A stretch of 64,000 bases of DNA from Agapanthus africanus. Taxonomy: Eukaryota; Streptophyta; Magnoliopsida; Asparagales; Amaryllidaceae. The DNA lies in NCBI GenBank assembly GCA_030015575.1, contig JASDDO010000001.1, forward strand, positions 324,789,595-324,853,594, given 5' to 3'. This document shows positions 44,275 through 55,781 of the stretch, piece after piece. Position 1 is the first letter of the stretch, and the number at the start of each line of letters is the position of its first letter. Made by a program: the position numbers and the translations under genes. The notes beneath the pieces were generated by a model that worked only from the letters and a program-made list of their open reading frames with translations, did no database searches and was not told where the DNA came from.

Positions 44275-45045
44275 TCATGTCTTGTGGCAATGAAAACATT
44301 CGCCCTTCCCTGAGTCTCCAACCTTGGACTTTCCCTTTCCCTTCACCTTTTTAACTCCACCTTTAGGATTGGTGGGCTTCTTCTTTTTCTTTCCCTTGGC
44401 CTTGGCTTTCGGGCGAGAAGAAGAAGATTGTCCAACAGTCATAACGGGAGTTCTTGCTGACTTCATAGTGCTCTCTGCACTCCTTAACATATTAAGGAGT
44501 TCAGGGAGTTCTTTCCCCATGCCATGCATGTTGAAGTTCACTATGAACTGAGCAAAGGTGGAGGGAAGGGACTGCAGAATAATATCTATATATTGTTCAT
44601 TGTCCATCGTCCATCCAAGGTCCTCAAGCTCTTCTATAAGAGCTATCATCTTCAGAACATGGTCTCCTACTGGTGTGCCAGGGGCCATTCGCATCTGAAA
44701 CAATTTCTTTGATGCTTCGTATCGTAATACGCGGGATTGCTCTCCATACAACTCCTTTGTATGGAGCAATATACCGTGAATGTCCATATCCTCGTGCTGC
44801 TTTTGATGTGTGTTATCCATCGATGCAAGCGCGAGGCATTTTGCCGTGGCACAGTCAACGTCCCATGTCTTGCGGACTTCAATGTCCGCAACTGAGGATT
44901 TTGGACCTGGGACGGGCGGGGCTGAAGCCGTTAGGACATATGATACTTTATCATAAGTCAAGGCGATTTTCAGATTCCTCAGCCAGTCTTTATAGTTGGT
45001 CCCATTCAGTTTGTTTTTATCTAGTAGAACCTTAAGTCCAGTCAT
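44275..45045 (-). CDS. Copia Gag of V
   Basis: 256 codons, MTGLKVLLDKNKLNG start, capsid (UBN2-like) domain, a basic Lys-rich linker (about residues 210-245) and the first half of a CCHC knuckle, CFHCHKT, where a TGA (GGA to TGA) stops the frame before HWKRNC. Gag would form the particle and bind RNA. The ATG is 6 nt after the CAG of the leader splice-site signature. It is the only complete Gag capsid in the window; A has the same protein split by B, and B has none. Confidence 0.92.
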   Translation of the reverse strand: MTGLKVLLDKNKLNGTNYKDWLRNLKIALTYDKVSYVLTASAPPVPGPKSSVADIEVRKTWDVDCATAKCLALASMDNTHQKQHEDMDIHGILLHTKELYGEQSRVLRYEASKKLFQMRMAPGTPVGDHVLKMIALIEELEDLGWTMDNEQYIDIILQSLPSTFAQFIVNFNMHGMGKELPELLNMLRSAESTMKSARTPVMTVGQSSSSRPKAKAKGKKKKKPTNPKGGVKKVKGKGKSKVGDSGKGECFHCHKT

Positions 45046-45051
45046 GGGTAT

Positions 45052-45085
45052 CTGCCATTAAGAGAGAGAAAAGAATACACTCAGC
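45052..45085 (-). promoter_or_regulatory. 3' splice-site signature at end of V leader
   Basis: GCTGA, TATTCTTTTCTCTCTC, then TTAATGGCAG on the minus strand, six bases before the gag ATG. Confidence 0.6.
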
Positions 45086-45259
45086 GAAAGCTCTTGCATA
45101 GATTAGATTGGTTATTATCTTGTCTAATCGATGTTTCCCACTGCTTTTATCGAGTTTTTCTTTCAAACGTTAAAAAGAAAAATTAGCCAGGATTAATTAC
45201 AGTCTACAACTTCGCTAACCGTTCAGCCAAGCCAGTGTCGGTACTTTGAGGAAGGTTCC

Positions 45260-45275
45260 CCGTGCTTTCGCACGG
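45260..45275 (-). promoter_or_regulatory. GAAA-tetraloop hairpin, V leader
   Basis: CCGTGC-GAAA-GCACGG in RNA sense, a perfect 6-bp stem. Confidence 0.65.
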
Positions 45276-45488
45276 ACCTAATTAGAGTAAACCTCGTTTT
45301 CCCAGAGGCGGAGCCCCGTTAACACCTTTCTAGACACCTAATGAGTTAGCTAATTGTGAACTGTAAAACTCTCCTAGGAGCAACTATTTCCCACAGTGGG
45401 ATCGGGATCCAACCATCACATGGAAGGTATGCAATCTCATTGCAAATTTCAACTATTGAAATTCCCGATGTGGTTTTTACCCCTAGCA

Positions 45489-45694
45489 CTTATGACCTTA
45501 ACTATGGTCAACAAATCATAAGTACCAGTCAAGTTCTACCCGTCATTTCTTGATTAGTTAGACCCACTCATATGACCCTTAACTAAGGTCAACAAAGTCA
45601 TAAGAATGTCCTAATTAATCTGCATCATATGCAATGTAGGAAGACATCACTTAGCTACCGTACACTACGCCTTAACTATAGTCAACAAACGTAG
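45489..45694 (-). promoter_or_regulatory. Triple hairpin module, V leader
   Basis: Cores CTTAACTATGGTCAAC (45497), CTTAACTAAGGTCAAC (45578) and CTTAACTATAGTCAAC (45671). Outer stems CTTATGA/TCATAAG, TATGAC/GTCATA and CTACG/CGTAG are all perfect. Confidence 0.72.
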
Positions 45695-46912
45695 AACGAA
45701 TACTAAGTACTCTACTTCCTAAAATGACGGAGGGTTGCGAATGATTTTTAAGAAAATCTTTAACGCTTTGAACTTGATATCGTTGTAGAATCAAATGGTT
45801 TTCAAAAGGAGTGGCTTAAGCTCCGCAGTTTTGAAATATAGCTTTTTCATAAATAGCCGAGTGGTTTTCAAATCCGATTTTACAACATCTTTTTAGGTTT
45901 ATTTTCTTTACATTAATCACATTAATGTAATCCCATCATTTAAGTCCTTAAGCCAATCACAGAAAAGAAACGAAAATAACACGTGCGCTTATGCCATCCG
46001 CATTCGCCACAATGTTCCGTTATGCACCGTTAGGTTACTTAACTAACGGCATACCGGGACGGGACTAGCGCGGGTGTAAAACATAAGCAACGTCTACTAT
46101 ATATCATATATATAATATGTCATTCGTCTCAGATATCACAGAACACAGGCAGCAGAAACATAGATATAACGTGGGATATACTAGGACGTCCGTATTTAGT
46201 CTTTAGCCAGAATAGAAAATACGGATTCCAGAGTCGCGATGAATAGCCAAGCCCACACCCTGGACCCCTACGAGAGCGGCAAGTGACCCTACCAATTCTG
46301 GAGTTTAGGAGACCCGGTCTCGACTCCTCGAGATGGCCTCCCACTGAACCCCAGAACCCGGTCACCTATGCTCCCCTCCTTGGGTCCATCCTAATGCGGA
46401 AAAGTAAATAATATACAACACTGGTGACACAACCTCAACCCGGAAGTGCCCCAAATAAAAGAATATTACAGTACATTTGAATTTACATGAATGAAAAATA
46501 AAACTCTTATCTCACATAAAACCCCCGGCTATTCAATCGCGACAATCCTGCACATCATATCTCAGCAACACATAATATCTAATATCATCAATGTAAGTAA
46601 GTATGCATACCCCAATTGTCGTTGATGTATAGCAACGAAACCGGCGATATCGAACATACTACACTTACGGTCACAGAAAAGAAAGTGTAAAACTACAATA
46701 TTTGGAATCCACATTCTCTTTAGACATCATAAATGCGAAATATCGCATATTTCGTATTTCATGCCTAAACTATATGAATTCCACATATTGTATCACATTC
46801 CAGATAAACAGACAGTATTAAAGTTTTCGAACGAACGATCAAGTACCCAAGATTCACTAAAGCTCAACACTTGAGCAGGGTTCAAAAAATCCGGAGTGTG
46901 ACACAGTGGTAG

Positions 46913-47041
46913 CGGTCCAGCCGTAGAAGGGTCAAGCCAACGCCTCACATGTGGCACGCCGTACTGACCCAAACCCTAAGGTTCAAAGGGCAGTTCAAGA
47001 CGGTCACATAATCGAGTTAAGGTTTGTTGTCTTCTAGAGGG
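46913..47041 (-). repeat. 129-bp block nearly identical to B leader
   Basis: Two differences from 12827-12955; flanks unrelated by eye. Confidence 0.7.
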
Positions 47042-47299
47042 TCCACCACAAAAAGACTTGCACGTATCTCCAAAGTATTTAAACCCCGTGAATAGTGAGC
47101 AAATGACACTCGTTCAAACACTTCAATACTTTCTAATTTACCCGGACAAGCAACGAAATGAAAATTCCGATCGAATCTACGCGTCCAAAACCATCTCCAG
47201 AAAATACAGTACTATATTCAGATTAAACATACCTAAAACACTGTACAAGCAGATATAAGAATTACAGTGGAAAAATTATCCAATGATGCCTCTTTACGG

Positions 47300-47343
47300 C
47301 CGCGGAACCGCGGCCTAAGCCAGGAAATGCGGCGGTTCCGCGG
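47300..47343 (-). promoter_or_regulatory. GC-rich inverted repeat near PBS, V
   Basis: Perfect arms CCGCGGAACCGC (47300-47311) and GCGGTTCCGCGG (47332-47343). Each arm is itself close to palindromic. Confidence 0.7.
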
Positions 47344-47530
47344 CGGTTTATGCTCTTCAGGTCATCGAATTTCACTGTTATTCTTATAATTTCCTGCTGT
47401 ATTTTTTAAGTACTTTTAATTCTGAAAAACGTCAGATTTTAAAATTTGTCCAGAGAGGGTCTTGAAATATCGTATTTTTGTCCGATCGGAGTTTTTATAT
47501 CGTAAAAGCATCGCCTAATGTTCTAGGTCG

Positions 47531-47542
47531 GCTCTGATATCA
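47531..47542 (-). other. Primer-binding site of V
   Basis: TGATATCAGAGC on the minus strand, one mismatch to the tRNA-iMet complement, one base inside the LTR. Confidence 0.88.
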
Positions 47543-47543
47543 G

Positions 47544-49625
47544 TGAAAGATTTGCCTAGCACCCTATACTGAGTTTTGAAGCATCACATGTCTCAAAGTT
47601 TGGATTTTGATGGTGCTAAACAAGCATGCAAAGGAATCGATCCTAGAAAAATTAGGGTTACAAAACTTAATGCTAATAAAATTAGGGTTTCGAGACTACA
47701 ACCTTTGTAGCTCCCTTTTGTTGGACTCCTTGGTCTCTTGGGTGTTGGAAGAAGGTCCTCTTGAAGTCCTCTCACGTCCACGACGATCCACCCGGAGTTC
47801 CCCGTCCGAGCTCGCAACTTCTTGAATCAAAGAGAACACTCTAAACAAGTTGGCTAGACTTGTGTAGAATGATGTTGTGGTTATGATTCTCACTTCAAAA
47901 ACCTTTCTTTATGTGTATTTTACTCACTAGAAAAACCTAGAGAGCAAATGGTGAAGGAGGAAGAAGATGGCTTTTTATTTTAACAAGAGTAGAATGATAA
48001 CCATGAAAAGAAAAATGAAATATATCATTATATATTTTATTTCTTCTCACTATGAACCATGGTTAAAATGATGGAGACATTATTTAACTTGAGTTTTAGA
48101 ACATAAAGAGAAGGATAACTCAAGGTTAAAGTAGGTGAGAAAGGTTAGGTTTAAAGAAGAATGTAGAAGCAAGCAAGAATTATCCTTATCTTTTCTATTT
48201 TGTTTTAAACAATAAATCAAATAATAATCCATATATTCAACCATGGTGTGAGTCTTATATTGCCATCTTATTCCATATATAAACAACCATGATAGATGGG
48301 TGTATGTATGTATGTATGCACATCCCTATGTGCATGAAACTAGTAAGAAAGAAAGAAAGAAAAACATACATGCATGCACACATCCATCATTCAAGAAAAG
48401 GTTTTAAGTGAGAAAACTAATGGTTAAATGATAAATCAACACTTGATTTATCAATCCGGCCATATCACATATGACCCCACCAAAAGCAAGCCGCCCGATC
48501 AATGTACGGTATCATATACGCGCATTTTAATCGGGTCCATGCGCATATCTCATACGCGCACCACAACGTTTCGCCTGGACTAGGTAACTCCTGTGTGGGA
48601 CTCTAAGACTCATCAATACGCCGGCAGAGGGTGATGATCATATCAAGCACCCCCAAGCCACAAGCGGTCAGCTAAACGTAACGGCCACCCGGGTATTGAG
48701 CGATCAGAAGAAAACAAGCGAACCTGTTACAACTCTCGTCGAGCCAACCGGCAACACTACCATACAGTCCGGTCTCTTCGTCAGATATGCTGCATATCAA
48801 GCCTAGGGATGGTCACGTCGACCCTAATAACTCAATAAGTTGTGCCGGTGAATAGTCTATAACAGATCGAGAAACTACTGATAACACTTATCAGCAAATC
48901 TCAGCAGCCCTGGCCAGGGACTTACTGATATAACCAGTCGGGCACAGCACAGCATCAACTCCCAATACCGGGAGAGACGAAACCCCTCCTATCGCTCATT
49001 GCCTTCGTGTGTCTCGGGACTGTACCCGACGGCCACCTGTTTGCACGACTCGGTAGAGCTGTGGTAGGGTGGCAATCAAAGTACAGTGGGAGAACACACA
49101 AGACTCTATGACGACCTCGGGTCTACAGACTAACCTGTACCAGTGTCACCTGAGAACTGCTATCCGACGATAGATATAATCCCATATAGGAGTTCTCGGT
49201 GAGTCCGTCCAGTGTACCCAGTCACCACTGAGCACCCGTATATGATCTTGATGTCAAACATCGATGAATGTGGGAACATCCATCGCCCATCGTATGGGTC
49301 TAGTATCGTATACGCTAGTCCACTCTGGTATATCAATGCCCCGTCTTGATATACCTGCGACTAGGGACTTTCCAGGATATGCTTATAGACTACAGATGTC
49401 CCACTAGTATGATCTGCATCATAATCAGAGTAGTCAAGCCAATATCCTCAGGGCTTTATCAGCATGTATGAATGAATAAAAGTATGATCAAAACAACATG
49501 TCAGATAAAGAAGAACCAGATAGCATACTATCATGTCGAGCAAGAATGCATACTGAATATATATATACATGTATAGATACAACCACTATCATATAATGGC
49601 CTCTAGGGCATACATATATCCAACA
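47544..49625 (-). repeat. 5' LTR of V
   Basis: 2082 bp, colinear with 36814-38896 apart from single-base indels. Ends at the GTGTT duplication. Confidence 0.95.
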
Positions 49626-50523
49626 GTGTTATCAGTAGTTTCTCGACCTGTTATGAGCCTCACATCGGCACGACTTATCGGTTACTGGGGTCTGACGTTT
49701 ACCACCCCTAGACGAGATATGCGACGTATCAGATGAAGACACCGGAGTGCAAGGTAGTGTTACTTACAGGCTTTACAGGAGTTAGAGTGGGGTTGCTTGT
49801 TGATCTTCTGATCGCTCAATACCCGGGTAGCCGTTACGTCCAGCTAGTACCGCTGACGGCTTGTGGGTGCTTGATATGATCATCACCTACTGCCGGCGTA
49901 TTGACAAGTCTTTAGAGTCCTACACAAAGGTTTACTGGCTCAGGCAAAAAGAAGTAGGAGCACATATGTGATATGTGCGGGACCGAGATTAATACGAGTA
50001 TGTGATACTGTATTCTATTCTCGCGATTTATTCGTATTGGTCGGTTATATGTGATATAGCCGGGTTATCGAATCAAGTGTTGATTCGATAAGTTGATACA
50101 AATAATATTAGTCGGTTGTATGTGATATAGCCGGATTATTAAATCATGTGTTGATTTAATGATTTAATGTATAATTATATATTTGATATATTAATTTACA
50201 TTAACTAATATTTGCTCACTTAAGCATTTCATTTTCACAAATTGCACACTTAATATATATGCGATATATATTAATTGTGTTTTCTTTTTTGTGTCATGCT
50301 TGATGATACACACTATATGGGTGTATGAGACTCACACCATACTCATGATAGTGTGATGTTTATTAATTTAAAGTAAATCCAAATTAGATGGAAATTGGTC
50401 ACATGGCATGAAGCTTATGGAAGCTTGTAGATGCATTGACTTAGTCCGCTAATTTTGTTTTACTTAAGATATTTATTAACCCAACCATTATGAAACTCAT
50501 GGTTAATTCTCTATATGAGTTAT
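49626..50523 (+). repeat. LTR X2, second part
   Basis: Continues X2 after V in the same orientation (hairpin and ACCACCCCTAGACGAG blocks in order), then is cut at 50523 by element D. The remainder is outside the window. Confidence 0.85.
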
Positions 50524-52699
50524 TATTAGTTATATGTATGCCCTAGAGGCCATTACTGTATATACGATGTATATTGTAGTGGATGCTTGGACATATATTT
50601 GGAGGACTTTCTTGCTCGACATGATAGTATGCTATCTGGTTGCTCTTTATCTTAACATGTACACTGATTGTCTCTATGTTACATGTTGATAAAGACCTTA
50701 GGATGAGTACTTGACCACCAGGACTATGATGCAGATCATACTAGTGGGGACAAAGTAGTCGTTAAGTACATCCTTCAAATGTTCCTAATCGAGGGTGTAT
50801 CGAGACAGGGCATCGATATACCATAGTAGACTAGCGTATAGCTTCTCGACCATGTAGATGGGCGATGGATGATCCCATATCCATTGGTGTTCGACATCAG
50901 AGACAGTATACGGGTGCTCAGTGGAGACTGGGTACACTGGACGGACTCGCCGAGAACTCCCAGATGGTATTATACCTAACGTCAGATGGCAGTTCTCTGG
51001 TGACACTGGTACAGGTTAGTCTGTAGACCCGAGATCGTCATAGAGTCTTGTGTGATTCCACTATGCTTTGATTTTCACCTTACCACGTTCAAGAAACCAT
51101 GCAAAACGGTGGCTTTTGGGTACAGTCCCGAGTCACATGGAGGCAATGAGCGATAGGAGGGGTTTCGTCTCTCCCGGTATTGGGGGTTGATGTTGCGCTG
51201 TGTTCGATTGGCTATAACAGGAAGCCCCTGGCCAGGACTGCTTTAGAGATATACTGGTAAGTGTTATCAGTAGTTTCTTGACCCGTTATGAGCCTCATAT
51301 CGACACGACTTATCGAGTTATTGGGGTCTGACGTTTACCACCCCTAGACGAGATATGCGACATATCAGACGAAGAGACCGGACTGTATGGTAGTGTTACT
51401 GATTGGATTCGCAGGAGTACTAGCAGGCTTGCTTGTTGATCTTCTGATTGCTCAATACCTGGGTGGCCGTTATGTTTAGCAGACCGCTTGCGACTTGTGG
51501 GTGTTCGATATGATCATCACCTACTGCCGGCGTATTGACGAGTCTTTAGAGTCTTACACAGAGGTTTCCTGGCTCAAGAGAAACGGAGTCGGAGCACATA
51601 TGTGATATGTGCGGGGCCGAGATTGATACGATATGAGATACTGTATTCTATTCTCACGATTTGTGACATCGGTCTGTTATATGTGATATAGCCGGGTTAT
51701 CGGATCAAGTGTTGATTCGATAAGTTGTTACATTTGATATTTGTCGGTTATATGTGATATAGTCGGATTATTAAATCAAGAGTTGATTTGATAATCTAAT
51801 GTATAATTATATATTTGATATATTAAGTTACATTAACTAATACTTGCTCACTTATGATTTCTATTCTCACTTGATGTGCACATTGTATATATGTGATATG
51901 TATATTTGTGTACATGTTTGTGTCATGCTAGGTTACAAATGCAACATACATGTATGAGACTCACACAATGCTAGGGTTAAGATTAGGGTTTAATATTTAT
52001 CATTAAGTTATTTACAAACCATTTGGAATTAGGCAAGGTAGAGCTAGGAAGAACATTGACTTTGTCCACTTGTTTGTTTTTAGCTTAGGATATTTATTAA
52101 CTCAACCTTTAACCCTATGGTATGGTTTAGTCTCTACAAGGGTTAGACATGATATTATCTAACCATGGTTGCATTTTCTAACCTTATCTCATTTTTTTTC
52201 ATCACAACTTCTCTTCTTCTTCTTCTTCCTCTCACTTGAAGCTTTCTAGGGTTTGAGTTTGTGATGAAATCTTGTGAGAATATGAAATATAAAGTGAGCC
52301 CACATCCTAATTCATTATCCTATACTACTTGCCATTTAGTATAGGGTGTTTGCTTCACTAATTCCGTAATTAGTGAAGAGATACCTTGGGTTAGTGTCTC
52401 CTCGACGTAGATCATCTTCGGCCTCGAAGAATTCGAAGCAAGTATGTTCATTTCTTCAAGGGAGCCTCTTTAGAGTTCGTTGTTCATGATCGCAGCGAAG
52501 GGACTAATACACGGAGCTATTGAAGTGAAGGACTGGTCTACAAAGGTTGTATTCCTTGCTCACTCGAAGTTGTTTGCATTACATTCCGTTGGATTTCTAG
52601 TATACGATTCTAGGGTTAGGGTTAGCTAGAACGACAAAATTTTAATATGGCATGAAAGTTGCGTCCTGAAACCTTGCTGTCGTGCCAGGGAACCCTGCA
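50524..52699 (+). repeat. 5' LTR of D (X family)
   Basis: About 2176 bp ending GGGAACCCTGCA before the PBS. The first dinucleotide appears mutated (TA for TG). Related to S2 and X2. Confidence 0.88.
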
Positions 52700-52700
52700 G

Positions 52701-52712
52701 TGGTATCAGAGC
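52701..52712 (+). other. Primer-binding site of D
   Basis: TGGTATCAGAGC, perfect tRNA-iMet complement, one base after the LTR. Confidence 0.95.
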
Positions 52713-53974
52713 CATGTTAGAAATTTAGACGGATTTTGTTAAGATTACGAAATCGAAATACTCCGAAACTTGAAACGGAAAATTGAAGTTTCTGTCGAAT
52801 TTAAAAGTTGTTCAAAATTTTTTTTAAACAAGTACAGAATGATGTATGAGATATATCAAGAACACCATGAAAATTTCAGGTAAATCAAAGGATTTTTGGC
52901 CGGCAACTACCCCCTCATCTCGACCCAAATCTGAGCCCCCCTGAAATTATTTGTGTGTTCCAGTGACTTGGATTTGATGTTTCAGGTGTTGTTTGTTTTT
53001 GCTAATTTTGCATGTGATGTGATCTTACACTATAAGCAATTCGGAGTGTTTCGTATTCGTAGTTTTAACATTGCTTCGGGTTATTCTCATGTTGTCTAGG
53101 AGAAGTTAAATGTTCGATCGAATGTCAAAAACCTATTTTTCCAAGTTTAACGTAATCAGAAAAACATGCAAGTGATTCTATGAACCCTCTAAAAGAATGA
53201 AACCCTAACTCGACTTTTTGGATCGCGGAACCGCGATCATACCCTAGGGTTTGCCCTAGTTCCGTGGCGACATGAGTGAGGCTTGGGTTTGCCTTTCTGT
53301 GGCCGGTGCATAGGTACTGTGGCATATTCTGGGTATTATTAAAACTGTACTCAAGTGTTGAGCTGCCGGGAAATTGTGGGACTTTGATCAATCGATCGAA
53401 AAGTTTAACGTCGTCCGGATATTATGTGATGGGATACAATATTTGGAATCCACAAGTAGTTATGAGATAACTAGTTTGAATTTTATAAATCTAGTAGTTT
53501 AGTCTATCATGATCGGTTACCACGGGATTTTGATGTGATCAAAAGTCCGTCGCAATCACGTAGCGTACGCGGATACTCGTCGGGTAACATTATTAGATAG
53601 CCAGCCCTATAGCCCTGGCTATGTGACTGTAGGAGAACCTCTTCGCCAAAAGCATCCGTTCGGGTGCTCACGACAGCGGTGTTCCACTTTAGTGCACTTC
53701 GTCGACGGCATCGGGGGGTGCGGCCGTCTACTAAAGTTTCCGACGAGCATTCGATCAGGATGTCAGGAATCTTGTTGAATTGCCCGACTTGATATTTAAA
53801 AGTGTTTTCGAAATCGAGACTACAATACGGGGTTTATAATTATTAGACATGCGATGTCTAAGGAATTCATTTGGTTAGGCATGAAATCTAAAGTATGAGA
53901 TATTTCGGGTTAATGATGTCTAAGTTGGTTGCGGATTCCAACTGTTGTAGTTTTACACTTTCTTTTCTGCGACC

Positions 53975-53980
53975 GTAAGT
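53975..53980 (+). promoter_or_regulatory. Candidate 5' splice site, D leader
   Basis: CGACC-GTAAGTGTAA, matching B and V. With the acceptor the intron would be 1743 nt. Confidence 0.4.
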
Positions 53981-54699
53981 GTAATATGTGGTGTATCGCC
54001 GGTTTTGGTGCTATATGTTAACGACAATTGGGATACGCATATTTACTTACGTTGATGACATGTGATGTTATGTGTTGCTGTGATATGTTATATTGGATCG
54101 TCGTGATTGAATAGCCGGGGGTTTTATGTGAGATGAGAGTTTTTCATTTTCATTCATGTAAAATTCATTGTATGTAATATTCTTTTATTGGGACACTTCC
54201 GGGTTGAGGATGATGTCACCATTGTATATTATTTACTTTTCCGCATTAGGATAGACCCAAGGCGGGGAGCACAAGTAACCGGGTTTTAGGGTCCAGTGGG
54301 AGACCATCTCAAGGAGTTGAGCGCGGGTCTCCTAACTCTAGAATTGGTAGGGTTGCTTGCCGCTCTCGTAGGGGTCTAGGGATGTGCGTTTGGCTATTCA
54401 TCGCGACCGTGGAATCCGTGTTTTATACAGGCTTAATTTAAAACATGGAAATCCCAGTATGTCCAATATTTCATATGTTTTATTCTGCTGCGATATTCTG
54501 TGATGTGATCATTGATTATATTTTGAGACGAATTCTTATTATATATATATATATGATATATATTATTTATTGTTGCTTTCGTTTCATATGTGATACTTGG
54601 GAAGCATAATAAATGGGACTTCATTAATGAGATTAATGAAATAAAAGAAACTGAAAAGATGTTGTAGAAACTTTTTTTAAAAACCGGTAGCTCTAGTTC

Positions 54700-54942
54700 T
54701 TGCTTTGCATAGCGGTATTCCTTGTAGAATATCCATCACCTTATTCGATAAGGAAAGAGCCGATATCCTTTCACCGGGAGTGACCTCTTTAGCGAAACTA
54801 GCGAATACTACAACCCTCGGTTTGTCTTTTGATTGGTTCTATAGTTTTTGCTTTGCATAGTGGTATTTGTGAAATATCCTGCACCTTATTCTATAAGGAA
54901 AGTGCCGAGATCCCTTCACCGGGAGTGACCTCTTTAGCTAAA
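54700..54942 (+). promoter_or_regulatory. Tandem structured domain, D leader
   Basis: Units at 54700-54797 and 54847-54942. GGTATTC/GAATATCC in unit 1 becomes GGTATTT/AAATATCC in unit 2, and CCTTATTCGATAAGG becomes CCTTATTCTATAAGG. Confidence 0.65.
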
Positions 54943-55080
54943 CTAGTAAAAGCCTAAAAAACACTCCATTTCAAAAATCACTCGATTCTACGACGATATC
55001 AAGTTCATTACGCAAAAGGTTTTCTTAAAAACCCGTCGTAGCCCTCCGTCATTTCAGATAAGTACTAGTTAGTATTCATG

Positions 55081-55294
55081 CTACGTTTGTTGACTATGTT
55101 AAGACGTAGTGTGCGGTAGCTAATTAATGCTTATTTGCATAAGTATATGATGCGATTGAGTTAGGGGAGTCGTGCGACTTTTTTGACTATGTTAAGGGTC
55201 ATGCGGGTGGGTTTAATTCAATCAAGAAATGTACGGGTTGAACTTGTCTAGCACTTATGATTTGTTTACTATGTTAAGGTCATATAGCTGCTAG
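55081..55294 (+). promoter_or_regulatory. Triple hairpin module, D leader
   Basis: GTTGACTATGTTAAG (55089), TTTGACTATGTTAAG (55182) and GTTTACTATGTTAAG (55264). Outer stems CTACG/CGTAG (hairpin 3) and CTAGCA/TGCTAG (hairpin 1); the middle hairpin has only a weak outer stem. Confidence 0.7.
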
Positions 55295-55688
55295 GGGCAA
55301 AATATTATCGGGAATTTCAAATGTTGAAATTTGCAATGAGATTGCATACCTTCTGTGAGATAGTTGGATCCCGATACCCACTGTGAGTAAGAGTTACTCC
55401 TAAGAGAGTTTTACACATTACAATTAGCCGATCAAGTAGGTGTCTAGAAAGGTGTTAACGGGGTTACACCCCTGGGAAAATGAGGTTTATTTTAATTAGG
55501 TCCGTGTGAAATCACGGGGAACCTTCCTCAAAGTACCGGCACTGGCCCGGCTAAAAGATTGGCGAAATTATAGGGTATAAATCCCGGCTAGTCTTACCTT
55601 TTAGGGTTTGAAGGAAGATTTGACTAAAACAGTGGGATCCATCCCGATTAGATATATTACTAACCAATCTAATCTTGCAAGATCATAC

Positions 55689-55717
55689 GCTGAGTGTTTT
55701 ATTCTCTCTCTCTCCAG
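55689..55717 (+). promoter_or_regulatory. 3' splice-site signature at end of D leader
   Basis: GCTGA, TTTTATTCTCTCTCTC, TCCAG. A TACTAAC also lies upstream near 55657. Confidence 0.6.
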
Positions 55718-55781
55718 GTAGCTGTAGGGTGTTTTTCGTCACCCCATTGAGATGGGAATACGCGTGCGCTTGTCAGGCATA
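55718..55781 (+). other. Start of D body before the Y' insertion
   Basis: 64 bp following the splice acceptor; no Gag start is readable. GCATA (55777-55781) should be the target duplication of Y', whose other end is outside the window. Confidence 0.6.

Larger units (their letters stand above)
45052..47530 (-). other. 5' leader of V
   Basis: 2.5 kb. Transcript order: GC inverted repeat (47343-47300), 129-bp block shared with B (47041-46913), GTAAGT (46678-46673), TGCTATA-loop hairpin TCGTTG/CAACGA (46638-46619), CGTTAG hairpin (46048-46028), GGAG...CTCC segment near 45810 in place of the tandem domain, triple hairpin (45694-45489), GAAA-loop hairpin (45275-45260), splice acceptor. Confidence 0.85.
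36814..49625 (-). mobile_element. Ty1/copia element V (complete, interrupted by solo LTR S3)
   Basis: Minus strand, 12.8 kb including S3. LTRs of 2083 and 2082 bp differ at about 40 sites by eye (2%). It has a GTGTT target duplication, PBS, polypurine tract, leader, Gag, protease, integrase, reverse transcriptase and RNase H. The frame is damaged by a TGA inside the Gag zinc knuckle, a short frameshifting deletion between pre-integrase and integrase, a TAA in the reverse transcriptase-RNase H connection, and S3 in integrase. It is the most complete Gag-Pol layout in the window. Confidence 0.95.
52713..55717 (+). other. 5' leader of D
   Basis: 3.0 kb. In order: palindrome GATCGCGG-AA-CCGCGATC (53221-53238), GTAAGT (53975), a TGCTATA loop with a decayed stem (about 54003-54024), tandem domain (54700-54942), triple hairpin (55081-55294), GAAA hairpin (55502-55517), splice acceptor (55689-55717). 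I did not find the CGTTAG hairpin. No ORF of note. Confidence 0.82.
50524..55781 (+). mobile_element. Ty1/copia element D (5' part; interrupted by Y')
   Basis: Plus strand: 5' LTR 50524-52699, PBS 52701-52712, leader to 55717, then 64 bp before Y' interrupts at 55781. It is inserted in X2. The rest of D would follow Y' beyond the window. It shows the whole leader on the plus strand, an independent check that the leader modules follow element orientation. Confidence 0.88.

Noticed and set aside
52605..52630. Telomere-like GGGTTAGGGTTAG in the D LTR
   Set aside because: Only two units, and not the plant TTTAGGG repeat; it is part of the LTR end.
52840..53000. CAGGTAAAT as the leader 5' splice site in D
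   Set aside because: A reasonable donor sequence, but it has no counterpart in B or V, whereas GTAAGT at 53975 does.
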